A stretch of DNA of 64,000 nt from Bacteroides intestinalis DSM 17393 (GCF_000172175.1 NZ_ABJL02000001.1:193620-257619), one strand, 5' to 3'. Shown: positions 1-10,209, numbered from the stretch's first letter. Program-made: numbers and translations. The notes: a model not told the origin generated them from the letters alone.

Positions 1-1
1 C

Positions 2-286
2 AGCGGACAGGGCAAACTGTTTAATGGCATGAATATTCGGGTGAATGTGCACCGTTCGCTTGGCGAACAGTTGGTCATTCCTAAGAGTTCCGTGGTGCTG
101 CGTTCCGGTAAGCAAGTGGTCTTCACGTTGAAAGATAATAAAGCCAAATGGAATTACGTACAGACAGTATTGGAGAATTCAGAGAATTATACCATTGTGG
201 AGGATGAAGTGCATGAAGGAGACGTGGTGATTGTGACGGGTAATGTAAACCTGGCTCATGAGGCACCGGTGATAATTAAAAATTAA
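2..286 (+). CDS. RND efflux membrane-fusion protein, C-terminal part (5' end outside window)
   Basis: Only the last 95 codons are present; the frame is open to the left edge. The fragment has the beta-rich C-terminal domain of HlyD/AcrA-type periplasmic adaptors: a GMNIRVNV strand, a VIPKSSVVLRSGKQVVF segment typical of the membrane-proximal domain, and a closing VHEGDVVIVTG turn. Such adaptors join an inner-membrane RND pump to a TolC-like channel. It ends 13 nt before an RND transporter, so the two are clearly co-transcribed. The family is inferred from this tail and from the neighbours; substrate is unknown. Confidence 0.8.
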   Translation, partial: SGQGKLFNGMNIRVNVHRSLGEQLVIPKSSVVLRSGKQVVFTLKDNKAKWNYVQTVLENSENYTIVEDEVHEGDVVIVTGNVNLAHEAPVIIKN

Positions 287-299
287 TAATTAAAGGGGG

Positions 300-3200
300 A
301 TGGTTAAGTTTCTGGTACATCGGCCCATTGCCGTATTAATGGCGTTTACCGCGTGTTTTATTGTCGGTCTGGTGACGTATTTCACGTTGCCGGTATCTTT
401 GTTGCCGGACATTGCCATTCCGGAGATTACAGTACAAATCTCGGCACAGAATACTTCAGCCCGTGAGTTGGAGAATACTGTGGTAAAACCGTTGCGGCAA
501 CAGTTGATTCAAGTGGCACGCCTGAAAGACATGGACAGCGAAGCGCGGGATGGGGCAGGGCTTATCCGCCTGAGTTTTGATTTTGGCACGAATACCGACC
601 TGGCTTTTATAGAGGTGAACGAGAAGATCGATGCTGCCATGAACTACCTGCCTAAGGATACTGAACGCCCTAAAGTAGTGAAGGCAAGCGCTACTGATAT
701 TCCGGTATTTTACCTTAACCTCACTTTAAAGAATGACAGTGCTTACGGGCAAACCGACGAACGGGCATTTCTTGATTTATGTGAGTTTGCCGAAAATGTT
801 ATTAAACGCCGTATTGAGCAACTGACAGAAGTGGCAATGGTGGATGTCACCGGCTTGGTGGAACGGCAACTACAGATTGTACCGGATAAAAATAAACTTG
901 CAGTTCTGGGACTCTCCATTCAGGATGTGGAAACAGCGCTTGCGCAGAATAATGTGGAACCGGGCAGCATGATCGTGCGCGACGGATATTACGAATACAA
1001 TATCAAATTCTCTACTTTGCTGCGCACGGAAGATGATGTGAAAAATATCCTTATTAATAAAGAAGGCCGTATTATCCGCCTGGAGGAATTTTGTGAGATC
1101 GGCGTTGTTTCCGTCAAGGAGAAAGGGATCTCCATGAGCAATGGTAAGCGGGCAGTGACACTGGCCATCATCAAGCAGGCGGACGAGAATATGGATGACA
1201 TGAAGGAGGCTATCGGCGGCACTATGGACTATTTTCAGAGTGTATATCCGGATATCGAGTTCAGTGTCAGTCGCAACCAGACGGAATTGCTGGATTATAC
1301 CATCTCCAATTTGCAACAGAACCTTTCGCTGGGCTTCCTCTTTATCTGCATTGTAGCTGTCCTTTTTCTGGGGGATGTTAAATCACCGTTCATCATCGGA
1401 TTGAGTATGGTGGTTTCCATTGTTATCTGTTTCCTCTTCTTTTATCTGTTCAAGATGTCCCTGAATATCATATCCCTTTCCGGACTGATTCTGGCATTGG
1501 GTATGATGATTGACAGTTCCATTATTGTAACTGAGAATATCTCGCAATACCGGGAGCGGGGGTATTCGCTGAGGCGTGCATGTATTGCGGGTACCAGTGA
1601 GGTGATTACGCCTATGCTCAGCTCCTCATTGACTACGATAGCGGTATTCGTGCCGTTGATTTTCATGAGTGGTATTGCCGGTGCTATCTTCTATGATCAG
1701 GCTTTTTCTGTAACAGTGGGGCTGATGGTATCTTATTTTACAGGTATCATGCTGTTGCCGGTGCTCTATATGCTGGTATACCGCACAGGGCTGCGTAAGT
1801 CATGGTTCTCGCGTATCCGTATCAATAATCCTATAAAGGATCATACGCTCGACCGTTTTTACGATGCAGGAGTCGATTTTATATTTGCCCATAAAACGGC
1901 AAGTGTGCTATTCTGTATCATTTCTATTCCCTTGTGCGTATTTATGTTCTATTTCATAGGTAAGGAACGTATGCCGGAAATAGATCAGAATGAGCTGATT
2001 GCCCGTGTGGAATGGAATGAGAATATCCATGTGGACGAAAACCGCCACAGGGTAAATGTTTTATTTGAGACATTGAGAGAAGGGACAGTGGAGCAAACCG
2101 CCGCTATCGGACAACAAGATTATCTTTTAAATCGGGAACAGGCTCTTTCCTCTTCGGAAGCCGAGCTTTACTTTAAGACAAAAGACCCCTCGGAAATAGC
2201 TTTTTTACAAGAAAAAGTCTATCACTTGCTCAAGTCAGAGTATCCATTGGCTGTTGTCTCTTTTTCGCCTCCTGAAACAGTGTTTGAGAAACTGTTTGTG
2301 ACGGGAGAAGCAGATATTGTGGCTGAACTCTATTCCCGCAATAAGGAAAAAGTGCCGACTGCTGATGAATTGCGTGGTCTGGAGAATGAATTTATAACTC
2401 GCACGGGATATGCTCCTACAGGTATTGCTTTTGAAAATCAGTTGAATATCCGCATTAATAAGGAAAAACTATTACTGTATAATGTTTCGTATGATGAGCT
2501 GTATCGTGTGCTGAAGACTGCTTTCAAAGAGAACAGTGTGGCGACTCTTCACTCTTATCAGCAATATCTGCCGATCAGTATTGTAGGAGAGGAGCAGACT
2601 GTGAACACTATTTTGCAAGAGACACTGGTGCGGACACGGGCGGACAAGGACGGTGTTGAATATCTGCCTTTGCGTGAACTGGTATCGGTGGTGACGGCGG
2701 AAGACTTGAAAGCCATAACTGCAGGACGTAACGGAGAGTATGTTCCTTTCCGCTTCTACGAGGTGCAAAAAGCAGAACCACTGATGCGGCAAGTGAAAGA
2801 AGTTGCGGATGCTACCGGAGATTGGGATACAGCTTTCTCAGGAAGTTTCTTCTCCAATCGCAAGATGTTGGATGAACTGGTAGTCATTCTGTTTATTTCC
2901 ATTCTGTTAATGTATTTTATTCTGGCGGCACAGTTCGAGAGTTTTGTGCAACCGCTTGTCGTACTGCTTGAAATACCGATAGACGTAGCATTTGCCCTGG
3001 TACTGCTGTGGATATGCGGACATACGCTGAATCTGATGTCTGCTATCGGCTTAATCGTAACGTGCGGTATCATTATCAATGACTCTATCTTGAAACTTGA
3101 TGCGATCAATGAATTGCGTAAGACGGGGATACCACTTCTGGAAGCTATCCATGAGGCGGGAAGGCGCAGGTTGCGTCCCATCATTATGACTTCGCTGACT

Positions 3201-3365
3201 ACCATCTTTGCTATGGTGCCGTTGTTATTCTCTTTCGATATGGGATCGGAATTGCAGAAACCGCTTTCTATTGCTATGATTGGGGCGATGTTTATCGGTA
3301 CACTGGTCAGTCTGTTCATTATTCCTTTGATATATTGGTTTATTTACCGGAACAAAAAAGCTTGA
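300..3365 (+). CDS. RND-family efflux transporter (inner membrane)
   Basis: This 1021-residue protein has the RND layout: one N-terminal membrane helix (about 12-32), a periplasmic porter domain, a helix bundle (about 340-510), a second periplasmic domain and a C-terminal bundle (about 865-1015). The fourth helix reads GMMIDSSIIVTEN, so it carries one Asp where AcrB-type pumps have an Asp pair. The Lys expected in helix 10 of AcrB is replaced in GLIVTCGIIINDS. It lies in an operon between the fusion protein and a TolC-like channel (5-nt gap). It probably exports hydrophobic compounds using the proton gradient, but the substrate cannot be read from the sequence. Confidence 0.9.
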   Translation: MVKFLVHRPIAVLMAFTACFIVGLVTYFTLPVSLLPDIAIPEITVQISAQNTSARELENTVVKPLRQQLIQVARLKDMDSEARDGAGLIRLSFDFGTNTDLAFIEVNEKIDAAMNYLPKDTERPKVVKASATDIPVFYLNLTLKNDSAYGQTDERAFLDLCEFAENVIKRRIEQLTEVAMVDVTGLVERQLQIVPDKNKLAVLGLSIQDVETALAQNNVEPGSMIVRDGYYEYNIKFSTLLRTEDDVKNILINKEGRIIRLEEFCEIGVVSVKEKGISMSNGKRAVTLAIIKQADENMDDMKEAIGGTMDYFQSVYPDIEFSVSRNQTELLDYTISNLQQNLSLGFLFICIVAVLFLGDVKSPFIIGLSMVVSIVICFLFFYLFKMSLNIISLSGLILALGMMIDSSIIVTENISQYRERGYSLRRACIAGTSEVITPMLSSSLTTIAVFVPLIFMSGIAGAIFYDQAFSVTVGLMVSYFTGIMLLPVLYMLVYRTGLRKSWFSRIRINNPIKDHTLDRFYDAGVDFIFAHKTASVLFCIISIPLCVFMFYFIGKERMPEIDQNELIARVEWNENIHVDENRHRVNVLFETLREGTVEQTAAIGQQDYLLNREQALSSSEAELYFKTKDPSEIAFLQEKVYHLLKSEYPLAVVSFSPPETVFEKLFVTGEADIVAELYSRNKEKVPTADELRGLENEFITRTGYAPTGIAFENQLNIRINKEKLLLYNVSYDELYRVLKTAFKENSVATLHSYQQYLPISIVGEEQTVNTILQETLVRTRADKDGVEYLPLRELVSVVTAEDLKAITAGRNGEYVPFRFYEVQKAEPLMRQVKEVADATGDWDTAFSGSFFSNRKMLDELVVILFISILLMYFILAAQFESFVQPLVVLLEIPIDVAFALVLLWICGHTLNLMSAIGLIVTCGIIINDSILKLDAINELRKTGIPLLEAIHEAGRRRLRPIIMTSLTTIFAMVPLLFSFDMGSELQKPLSIAMIGAMFIGTLVSLFIIPLIYWFIYRNKKA

Positions 3366-3369
3366 TACA

Positions 3370-4845
3370 ATGAAGAAACTTAGTTTGATAATTCTATTCG
3401 GACTTTCTCTGATACTTCCTGCCATTGCGCAGCAGCAGATAACGCTGGATTTGCAACGAACCATTACCATGGCAAACGACAGTTCGCTGGAAGCTTTCCG
3501 TACCAAAAATATGTATCTGTCCGGCTATTGGGCGTACCGCACTTATAAGGCAAACCGTTTGCCGAGCTTGACTCTGAATATGACCCCTGCACAATACAAC
3601 CGTGATATTACAAAACGTTATGACTCTGAGCAAGACTTGGATATTTACCGTAGTCAACAATCTTTCTATGCATACGGTAATCTAGCCATCAAACAAAATT
3701 TTGACTTGACCGGCGGTACGTTCTATCTGGATACGGAGTTGGGGTATATGCGCAGCTTTGGTTCTAATAGTTACACCCAGTATACCAGTGTCCCGATACG
3801 TGTAGGTTATTCACAAAGTCTGGTAGGCTATAATCCTTTCCGTTGGGAACGGAAAATAGAACCACTGAAATATGAAAAGGTAAAGAAAGAGTATATCTAT
3901 AATGCCGAACAGGTGTCCGAACAAGCCACTACCTACTTCTTTGAACTGGCTATGGCGCAAGCTGAATATGATCTGGCAAAAGAAAATGTTGCTTCTTCCG
4001 ATACGCTTTATCGCATCGGTATGCAACGCCTGAAGATAGCCTCTATCAGTCGTGCAGACCTTCTGACACTGAAGCTGGACGTTGTGAACGCCCGCAATAC
4101 TTTGCAAAATGCAGAGAGTTCATTGAAGCGTGCCATGTTCTCATTGGCTTCTTTCCTTAATTTGGAAAAGAATACAGAAATACGGCTTGTCCTTCCCAGC
4201 CGTCCCGGAGAACTGACTATTCCGGTAGATGCTGCTTTGGATGCTGCGCGTACAAACAATCCCAATTTCCTGGGTTTGCGTCAGGATGTATTGGAGGCTG
4301 AACAGAATGTGGACAAGACTAGAAAAGAGTCCCGCTTCAATGCCAGTATCAATGCCAGTGTCGGTTTCAATCAGGTGGCAGAGAAGTTTGGCGAAGCCTA
4401 CAATCGACCCATGCAACAGGAGATGGTTTCTGTCAGCGTTTCTATCCCTTTAGTGGACTGGGGAGTGCGTAAAGGCAAATACAATATGGCTCGCAATAAC
4501 CTGAATGTGATAAAGACCTCTTCCCGCCAGAGCGAGATCAGTATTGAAGAAGAAGTCATTATGACCGTGAGCGATTTCAATGTCCAGCAAGATCTGGTGG
4601 CAAGTGCCGAGGAAGCCCTCGATCTCTCTATCCTGGCATATAATGAAACCCGCCAGCGTTTCATCATCGGCAAAGCCGACATCAGCAGCCTTACCCTGTC
4701 ATTGAACCGTCAGCAAGAGGCCCAGCGCAACTATATATCGGCTCTGAAGAACTATTGGCTGAACTACTACAAAATCCGCAAACTGACCTTGCATGATTTT
4801 GCCAGTGGCTTCTCCCTTTCCGATAAATTCGACTATTCCCATTAA
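3370..4845 (+). CDS. TolC-family outer-membrane efflux channel
   Basis: The 491-residue protein has a signal peptide ending at AIAQQQ (about residue 21). It then has the duplicated, helix-rich pattern of TolC/OEP proteins, for example the long coiled segment around 180-250 and a second repeat near 395-470. It should form the trimeric outer-membrane duct of the pump. It starts 5 nt after the RND gene and is followed by a second RND gene. It may also serve other exporters nearby, such as the HlyD-type system at 16008-21092, which has no channel gene of its own; that is inference. Confidence 0.88.
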   Translation: MKKLSLIILFGLSLILPAIAQQQITLDLQRTITMANDSSLEAFRTKNMYLSGYWAYRTYKANRLPSLTLNMTPAQYNRDITKRYDSEQDLDIYRSQQSFYAYGNLAIKQNFDLTGGTFYLDTELGYMRSFGSNSYTQYTSVPIRVGYSQSLVGYNPFRWERKIEPLKYEKVKKEYIYNAEQVSEQATTYFFELAMAQAEYDLAKENVASSDTLYRIGMQRLKIASISRADLLTLKLDVVNARNTLQNAESSLKRAMFSLASFLNLEKNTEIRLVLPSRPGELTIPVDAALDAARTNNPNFLGLRQDVLEAEQNVDKTRKESRFNASINASVGFNQVAEKFGEAYNRPMQQEMVSVSVSIPLVDWGVRKGKYNMARNNLNVIKTSSRQSEISIEEEVIMTVSDFNVQQDLVASAEEALDLSILAYNETRQRFIIGKADISSLTLSLNRQQEAQRNYISALKNYWLNYYKIRKLTLHDFASGFSLSDKFDYSH

Positions 4846-4880
4846 GTAATTAATAATTAGTAATTAATAATTAAAAAAGA

Positions 4881-7800
4881 ATGTCTCGTCTCTCCCCTTT
4901 CACCCTCATCGTCACCTTTGTCTGTCTGGCACTGGTAGGTTTGGCTCTGGTTCCGATGCTTCCGGTCAAGCTGAACCCGTCGCGTACATTGCCGGGCTTC
5001 ACGGTGCGCTTCAGTATGCCGGGCACTTCGTCGCGGGTGGTGGAAATGGAGGCGACGAGCAAACTGGAATCCATGTTGGCCCGTATCAAAGGGGTAAAGG
5101 CCATGTATTCTACTTCCGGTAACGGTTATGGCTCGATAACGGTAGATTTGGATAAACATGCGGATGTGGATGCAGTACGTTTTGAAGCTTCCACAATCAT
5201 TCGACAGACGTGGTCGCAATTACCTTCCGGAGTGAGCTATCCGTATATCGATATGAAAGTACCCGATGAGAATGCATCCCGCCCGTTTCTTTCGTTTACA
5301 TTGAATGCACCGTCCACACCTATACTGATACAACAATATGCAGAAGAGCATATCAAGCCCCGATTGGCTCAACTTCAAGGCATTTATAAGATTGATTTAA
5401 GTGGCGCTACTCCGATGGAGTGGCGGTTGGAGTATGACAGTGAACAACTACGGACCTTGGGTGTCAGTATCTCAGATATCCGTCAGGCCATCCAGTTACA
5501 CTATAATAAGGAGTTTTTGGGTACGCACAACATGGATACGCCCGAAGGCAAACAATGGATACGCTTGGTGTTGGTGCCGGATGGAGTCAGTGGGCGGTTC
5601 GATCCTTCGGATATCACTGTGACGGCTTCCGACGGAAAAATCATCCACTTGGATGAACTCGTGAAGGTAGCTCATGTGGAAGAAGATCCTCAAAGTTATT
5701 ATCGTATCAATGGTTTGAATTCCATTTATATGTCGATCACAGCGGTGGAAACTGCCAATCAGTTGCAACTAAGCAATGAAGTAATGGCGGAAATGGAAGA
5801 TATACGCCTGACATTGCCTCCCGGCTATGAGGTGCATACCAGTTATGATGCTACGGAATATATTCGTGAAGAACTTAATAAAATTTATTTCCGTACCGGA
5901 TTGACAGTACTTATTTTGCTGGTGTTTGTCTGGATTATCACATTGAACCTGAAATATCTGCTTCTCATAGTCACCAGTTTGGCAATAAACATTGCCGTTG
6001 CAGTTATTTTCTACTATATGTTTGGTCTGGAGATGCAATTGTATTCATTGGCAGGGATTACTGTGTCCTTGAATCTTGTGATAGACAGTACTATCGTTAT
6101 GACCGACCATATCTTGCACCGGCGTAATCTGAAAGCATTCATGTCTGTGCTGGCGGCTACTTTGACCACGATGGGGGCTTTAGTCATCATTTTCTTTCTG
6201 GACGAGAAGATCCGGCTGAATTTGCAGGATTTTGCTGCTGTGGTGATTATTAATTTGGCAGTTTCTCTCTTTGTTGCTCTTTTCTTTGTACCGGCTATGA
6301 TTGAAAAGATTAGCTTGGTGAAGAAATCTTCAAAGAAGACCTTGCGGCACAAAAACAGGCGAATGTTATTTCGTCCTTATCAGTGGTTGCAGAATGCGAA
6401 GCAATGGATGCACCGGCATATACGTATTCGCAGGTTGACTGTTTATTTTACCCATTTCTATCAGGCGCTTATTCGTTTTCTTCTCCGTTGGCGGGTGGCG
6501 GTGTGCATTGTGCTGTTGCTGGGGTTCGGATTGCCGGTCTTCCTTCTTCCTGAGAAGTTGGAAGGAGAAGGTAAATGGGAAGAAAGGTATAATAAGACAT
6601 TGGGATCTTCTACCTATAAGGAAAAAGTGAAACCTATAGTGGATAAGGCTTTAGGCGGAAGCTTACGGCTGTTCGTCCAGAAGGTATACGAAGGAAGCTA
6701 TTTTAGTCGTAATGAGGAAGTTGTGCTTTATGCCAATGCCAATCTGCCAAATGGAAGTACGCTGGAGCAGATGAATACATTGGTGAAGCGCGTAGAGACT
6801 TATCTTAGTGGTTTCAAGGAGATCAAGCAGTTCCATACTTCTGTGTATAATGCACGTAGAGGGAATATTCAGATTTACTTTAAGAAAGAATACCAGCATA
6901 GCGGTTTCCCGTATACACTGAAAGCAAATCTGATAGGTAAAGTTTCCGAATTGGGTGGCGGTAGCTGGGATGTATATGGCCTGCAAGATCAGGGATTCAG
7001 CAATGACGTTCGTGAAAGCGCAGGTTCTTATCGTATCAAGATGTACGGTTATAATTACGATGAACTTTATGCATGGGCCGAGAAACTGAAAGAAGTATTG
7101 CTTTCGCACCGCCGCATAAAAGAGGTATTTATTAAGTCGGAATTCTCTTGGTGGAAAGATGATTATCAGGAATTCTATTTCAACCTGAATAAGGAACGCA
7201 TGGCTCAGGAAGGTATTGATGCACAACACCTGTTTGCAGCTATTCAGCCGATATTCGGTAAGAACATGCAGGTGGGTTCGGTCATGACGGAAAGTGGCAC
7301 GGAGAGTGTGAAACTTTCTTCACGTCAGTCACGTGATTATGATGTGTGGGCTATGCAGTTCTTCCCGTATGGTGCGGATGATGGAAAGCATTATAAGCTT
7401 TCCGAATTGGCTACGGTGGAAAAGGGGCAGATGCCGCAGCAGATAGCCAAAGAGAACCAGCAATACCGTCTTTGTCTGCAATATGAATATATCGGTTCGT
7501 ACGAACAAGGTAATAAGATACAGAAGCGGGACTTGGAAGAGTTTAATAAGCTGCTTCCAATGGGATATACAGCCGAGTCGGATAGCCAGTCGTGGGCATG
7601 GAACAAGAAAGATAATAAGCAATATCTGTTGCTGTTGGTTGTGATTGCTATTATTTTCTTTACGACGAGTGTGCTGTTCAATTCGTTAAAACAACCTTTG
7701 GCTATCATTTTCGTCATTCCGGTATCTTATATCGGTGTATTCCTCACATTCTACTGGTTTCGCCTGAATTTCGACCAGGGAGGTTTTGCATCCTTTGTAT

Positions 7801-8126
7801 TGCTTTGTGGTATTACCGTGAATGCCAGTATTTATATTTTGAATGAGTATAACAGTATTCGCCGCCGCTTTCCGCGCCTTTCCATGCTTCGTGCTTATAC
7901 AAAGGCATGGAATGCTAAAATAGTGCCTATTTTCCTCACGGTAGTTTCCACGATTCTGGGTTTCATCCCTTTCATGGTGGGGACGGAGAAAGAGGCTTTC
8001 TGGTTCCCATTGGCGTCGGGTACTATTGGTGGGTTAATCATGTCTATTATCGGTATTTTCTTCTTTTTACCGGTGTTCTGTCTACCGAGAAAGAAAATAC
8101 TCAAATCAAAACTGCATAAAGCTTAG
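4881..8126 (+). CDS. second RND-family transporter
   Basis: A 1081-residue RND protein with two membrane bundles (about 340-465 and 910-1070) and two periplasmic domains. Helix 4 reads NLVIDSTIVMTDH, again with a single Asp. It has a basic insert of about 60 residues after the first bundle (near 475-540). It is divergent from the first RND protein in the operon. The 35-nt gap before it consists of repeated AT-rich taattaataatta units. Two different RND subunits behind one adaptor and one channel suggest either a hetero-oligomeric pump or two pumps sharing parts. Confidence 0.85.
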   Translation: MSRLSPFTLIVTFVCLALVGLALVPMLPVKLNPSRTLPGFTVRFSMPGTSSRVVEMEATSKLESMLARIKGVKAMYSTSGNGYGSITVDLDKHADVDAVRFEASTIIRQTWSQLPSGVSYPYIDMKVPDENASRPFLSFTLNAPSTPILIQQYAEEHIKPRLAQLQGIYKIDLSGATPMEWRLEYDSEQLRTLGVSISDIRQAIQLHYNKEFLGTHNMDTPEGKQWIRLVLVPDGVSGRFDPSDITVTASDGKIIHLDELVKVAHVEEDPQSYYRINGLNSIYMSITAVETANQLQLSNEVMAEMEDIRLTLPPGYEVHTSYDATEYIREELNKIYFRTGLTVLILLVFVWIITLNLKYLLLIVTSLAINIAVAVIFYYMFGLEMQLYSLAGITVSLNLVIDSTIVMTDHILHRRNLKAFMSVLAATLTTMGALVIIFFLDEKIRLNLQDFAAVVIINLAVSLFVALFFVPAMIEKISLVKKSSKKTLRHKNRRMLFRPYQWLQNAKQWMHRHIRIRRLTVYFTHFYQALIRFLLRWRVAVCIVLLLGFGLPVFLLPEKLEGEGKWEERYNKTLGSSTYKEKVKPIVDKALGGSLRLFVQKVYEGSYFSRNEEVVLYANANLPNGSTLEQMNTLVKRVETYLSGFKEIKQFHTSVYNARRGNIQIYFKKEYQHSGFPYTLKANLIGKVSELGGGSWDVYGLQDQGFSNDVRESAGSYRIKMYGYNYDELYAWAEKLKEVLLSHRRIKEVFIKSEFSWWKDDYQEFYFNLNKERMAQEGIDAQHLFAAIQPIFGKNMQVGSVMTESGTESVKLSSRQSRDYDVWAMQFFPYGADDGKHYKLSELATVEKGQMPQQIAKENQQYRLCLQYEYIGSYEQGNKIQKRDLEEFNKLLPMGYTAESDSQSWAWNKKDNKQYLLLLVVIAIIFFTTSVLFNSLKQPLAIIFVIPVSYIGVFLTFYWFRLNFDQGGFASFVLLCGITVNASIYILNEYNSIRRRFPRLSMLRAYTKAWNAKIVPIFLTVVSTILGFIPFMVGTEKEAFWFPLASGTIGGLIMSIIGIFFFLPVFCLPRKKILKSKLHKA

Positions 8127-8204
8127 AGGAAATTCATCTACAGAAATACTAAGGCATACTGGCAGAAATGTAAGTTTGAAATGGATGATGTTTATGAAAA
8201 TCAG

Positions 8205-8212
8205 TATATTTG
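8205..8212 (+). promoter_or_regulatory. candidate -7 element of the regulator gene
   Basis: TATATTTG fits the Bacteroidetes TAnnTTTG -7 box and lies 25 nt before the start codon of the TPR/HTH gene. No TTG is found at the usual 19-21 nt spacing, so the promoter may be weak or activated. Confidence 0.4.
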
Positions 8213-8237
8213 TAGCATCATACATGAATAATAACCT

Positions 8238-9680
8238 ATGCATATTATATTGAAACTGCTATTGCTACGGGAACGGCTGTTTTGTTTGTTATTTCTTTTC
8301 GGGATGACTGTACTTGCAGCATCTTGTCAGCTCCCTGAAAGGGAAGTTTCTGTTCGTCGCACTACGACTTTAAGAGCTGCCGACACAGTACAAAGCCCAT
8401 CGTTGAAGGGGCTTATCTATTGCTATTATGGTCGTCAAGATCTAAATAGGGGGCACTCTGAGGATGCATTGCATTATTTCTCGCAAGCAGCCGGGTTGTT
8501 CAAACAGAAGTTTTTGACAGGGTCTTATGCCAATGCTTTGCGAAATATGGGGCGTGCCCATCTTCTATCTTCCCGTCCGGATAGTGCTTTATATTGTTAC
8601 TTGCAGGCACAAGAGGCTGCAGCTGACTTCGATCCCATCTTATTTATGGATATTTCTACCGAATTATCTGTTATATGTCAAAATGTGGAAGATTGGGAAG
8701 AGGCTAAACGGCAAATGCTTCAATATCGTAGGAGATCGGCAACAGACGAACTTCCGATGCGACGGTCTTCTATGATAGGGATGTTTCTGATAAAGGAGGA
8801 TTTTATGAATGGAAGGAAGCGGAGTCTGAGTGCATTACAAAGTGAAAAGTTTAAGATAGAAGATTGTCGCCGGTTCGCTTCAGAATATCAGGAGCTTTAT
8901 ATGGATTGGTGTCGGATGAATGAAGAACTGCAGGAATTGGATCGTGATATAAAGGAGAAATATAATAATGAAGTCTTGAAGAATGAAAACCAGAGGATTA
9001 GGAATGAGTTGCTGAGCCGTAAGGTATGGTTGCTGTCTATCGGTTTCGGAGCAATGTTTTTGGTTGTAATTGGCTTTGTGTCTTTCCATTTATATAAACG
9101 GAATGTTCGGAGGCGTATCGAAAGTTTGCTTGCCCGTCTGAAAGAGAATGAGAAACAATTGGATGAAGGAAGGGTGGAATCGGAAGAAGAACGAGAGCAA
9201 TTATTACAGGAGAATAAAGAGTTGTCCCAACAGATAGAAAGGTTGTCTGTCCGGCAAAAGGATAAGGATGAACTGAACTCTTGTTTGCAGAAACTGAATA
9301 TATCCTATACAAAACAATTGAAGGAATATCAGGAAATTCATTCGTTATTGCCTGTTGAGCGTACACTTGCACTGAGTCGGTTATGTCAGTTGCGTTGCCA
9401 GCCAGTATGTGGGTTGGTGAAATCGGATGAGGAATGGGGGGAGATATTTGGAGTAATTGATACTCTTTATGGTGATATATCGGCAAAACTGGATGATTAT
9501 GAACTTGGCATGCAGGAACGGAGAATCTGTTATCTTATCCGTGCCGGGTTTACTAATGCCATGATTGCTACTGTTACTAATGTGACTGTCGATGCTATTG
9601 CGAAGTCGAAGCAACGTATGAAGAGCAAGTTTTTGTTGCCTGGGGGTGATACTTTTGATGATTTTATACGGAATTTGTAG
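8238..9680 (+). CDS. membrane-anchored TPR protein with C-terminal HTH (putative regulator of the peptide island)
   Basis: 480 residues. The N-terminus is hydrophobic with a possible lipobox (LAASC, about residue 30). TPR-like helices fill about 55-230. A single membrane helix lies at about 263-287, followed by a charged coiled coil (about 290-355). The last 70 residues look like a LuxR-type helix-turn-helix (motif ERRICYLIRAGFTNAMIA, then VTVDAIAKSKQRMKSKF). The predicted topology is sensor outside and DNA-binding part inside, as in other Bacteroidetes TPR/HTH regulators. The last 104 bp of the gene recur three times downstream, once in each cassette. It directly precedes the cassette array and is the obvious candidate regulator, though no target site is shown. 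Confidence 0.7.
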   Translation: MHIILKLLLLRERLFCLLFLFGMTVLAASCQLPEREVSVRRTTTLRAADTVQSPSLKGLIYCYYGRQDLNRGHSEDALHYFSQAAGLFKQKFLTGSYANALRNMGRAHLLSSRPDSALYCYLQAQEAAADFDPILFMDISTELSVICQNVEDWEEAKRQMLQYRRRSATDELPMRRSSMIGMFLIKEDFMNGRKRSLSALQSEKFKIEDCRRFASEYQELYMDWCRMNEELQELDRDIKEKYNNEVLKNENQRIRNELLSRKVWLLSIGFGAMFLVVIGFVSFHLYKRNVRRRIESLLARLKENEKQLDEGRVESEEEREQLLQENKELSQQIERLSVRQKDKDELNSCLQKLNISYTKQLKEYQEIHSLLPVERTLALSRLCQLRCQPVCGLVKSDEEWGEIFGVIDTLYGDISAKLDDYELGMQERRICYLIRAGFTNAMIATVTNVTVDAIAKSKQRMKSKFLLPGGDTFDDFIRNL

Positions 9681-9793
9681 AGAATAAGGAGAATATTTTG
9701 TCCGGTTGATGCTCTTCTTTTCGCTTTAATTCTTGGACTAATGTATTGACTTTTAGTATTATAATCTATTTGTTTTTTGTCCGGTATCTTTTC

Positions 9794-9824
9794 TTGTTTA
9801 AGTGTTGTATCCTGCCTAACTTTG
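9794..9824 (+). promoter_or_regulatory. promoter of peptide cassette 1
   Basis: TTG at 9794-9796, a 20-nt spacer, then TAACTTTG at 9817-9824. This matches the Bacteroidetes primary promoter. It would give a leader of roughly 130 nt before the peptide gene. The same box pair recurs in cassettes 3 and 4. Confidence 0.7.
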
Positions 9825-9964
9825 CTACATTCCAAGTCGGGATGTTAGCTGCATTTCAACTTTGATGCTGATACCGTAAGGCTTTGATCATAATGGAGTA
9901 GCTGCCTGTTATGATGGATAGGGCGGAGTCTTTTCTCTATTGTTTTACTTAAAATTGAATGCTT

Positions 9965-10198
9965 ATGAAAAAGATTTTGAATGTCTCGGAAATGAAGCAG
10001 GTGCGTGGAGGGGCAGTTCCTTCAAGTTATTGTCGTGAAGGTGAAAAACTGTACACTTGTGTAACCATTTGGCAAGGAGGAGCTAGCACTAGCGGTTCTG
10101 TTTGTGCGACAAGTAGAGCAATGGCTAAAACAAGCCTTAATTTAGCCTATCATGCTCAATTTGTAAAAGAAGATGTACGGGTTATTCGCTGTCTGTAA
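9965..10198 (+). CDS. double-glycine-leader secreted peptide 1 (four-cysteine core)
   Basis: A 77-residue precursor; an upstream in-frame ATG at 9959 would add two residues. The first 16 residues (MKKILNVSEMKQVRGG) form a leader of the GG type cut by C39 peptidases. The predicted 61-residue core has Cys at 7, 16, 31 and 60, enough for two disulfides. Size and layout recall class II bacteriocins and the anti-Bacteroidales peptides called bacteroidetocins, but I see no pediocin box. The exporter, adaptor and a disulfide-forming fusion lie downstream. The core could be a toxin or a signal; the sequence does not decide. Confidence 0.78.
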   Translation: MKKILNVSEMKQVRGGAVPSSYCREGEKLYTCVTIWQGGASTSGSVCATSRAMAKTSLNLAYHAQFVKEDVRVIRCL

Positions 10199-10209
10199 TT
10201 TTAACTAAT

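Noticed and set aside
870..1316. Long minus-strand frame inside the first RND gene
   Set aside because: It is antisense to a well-supported gene and its translation shows no domain; similar antisense frames occur under most large genes here.
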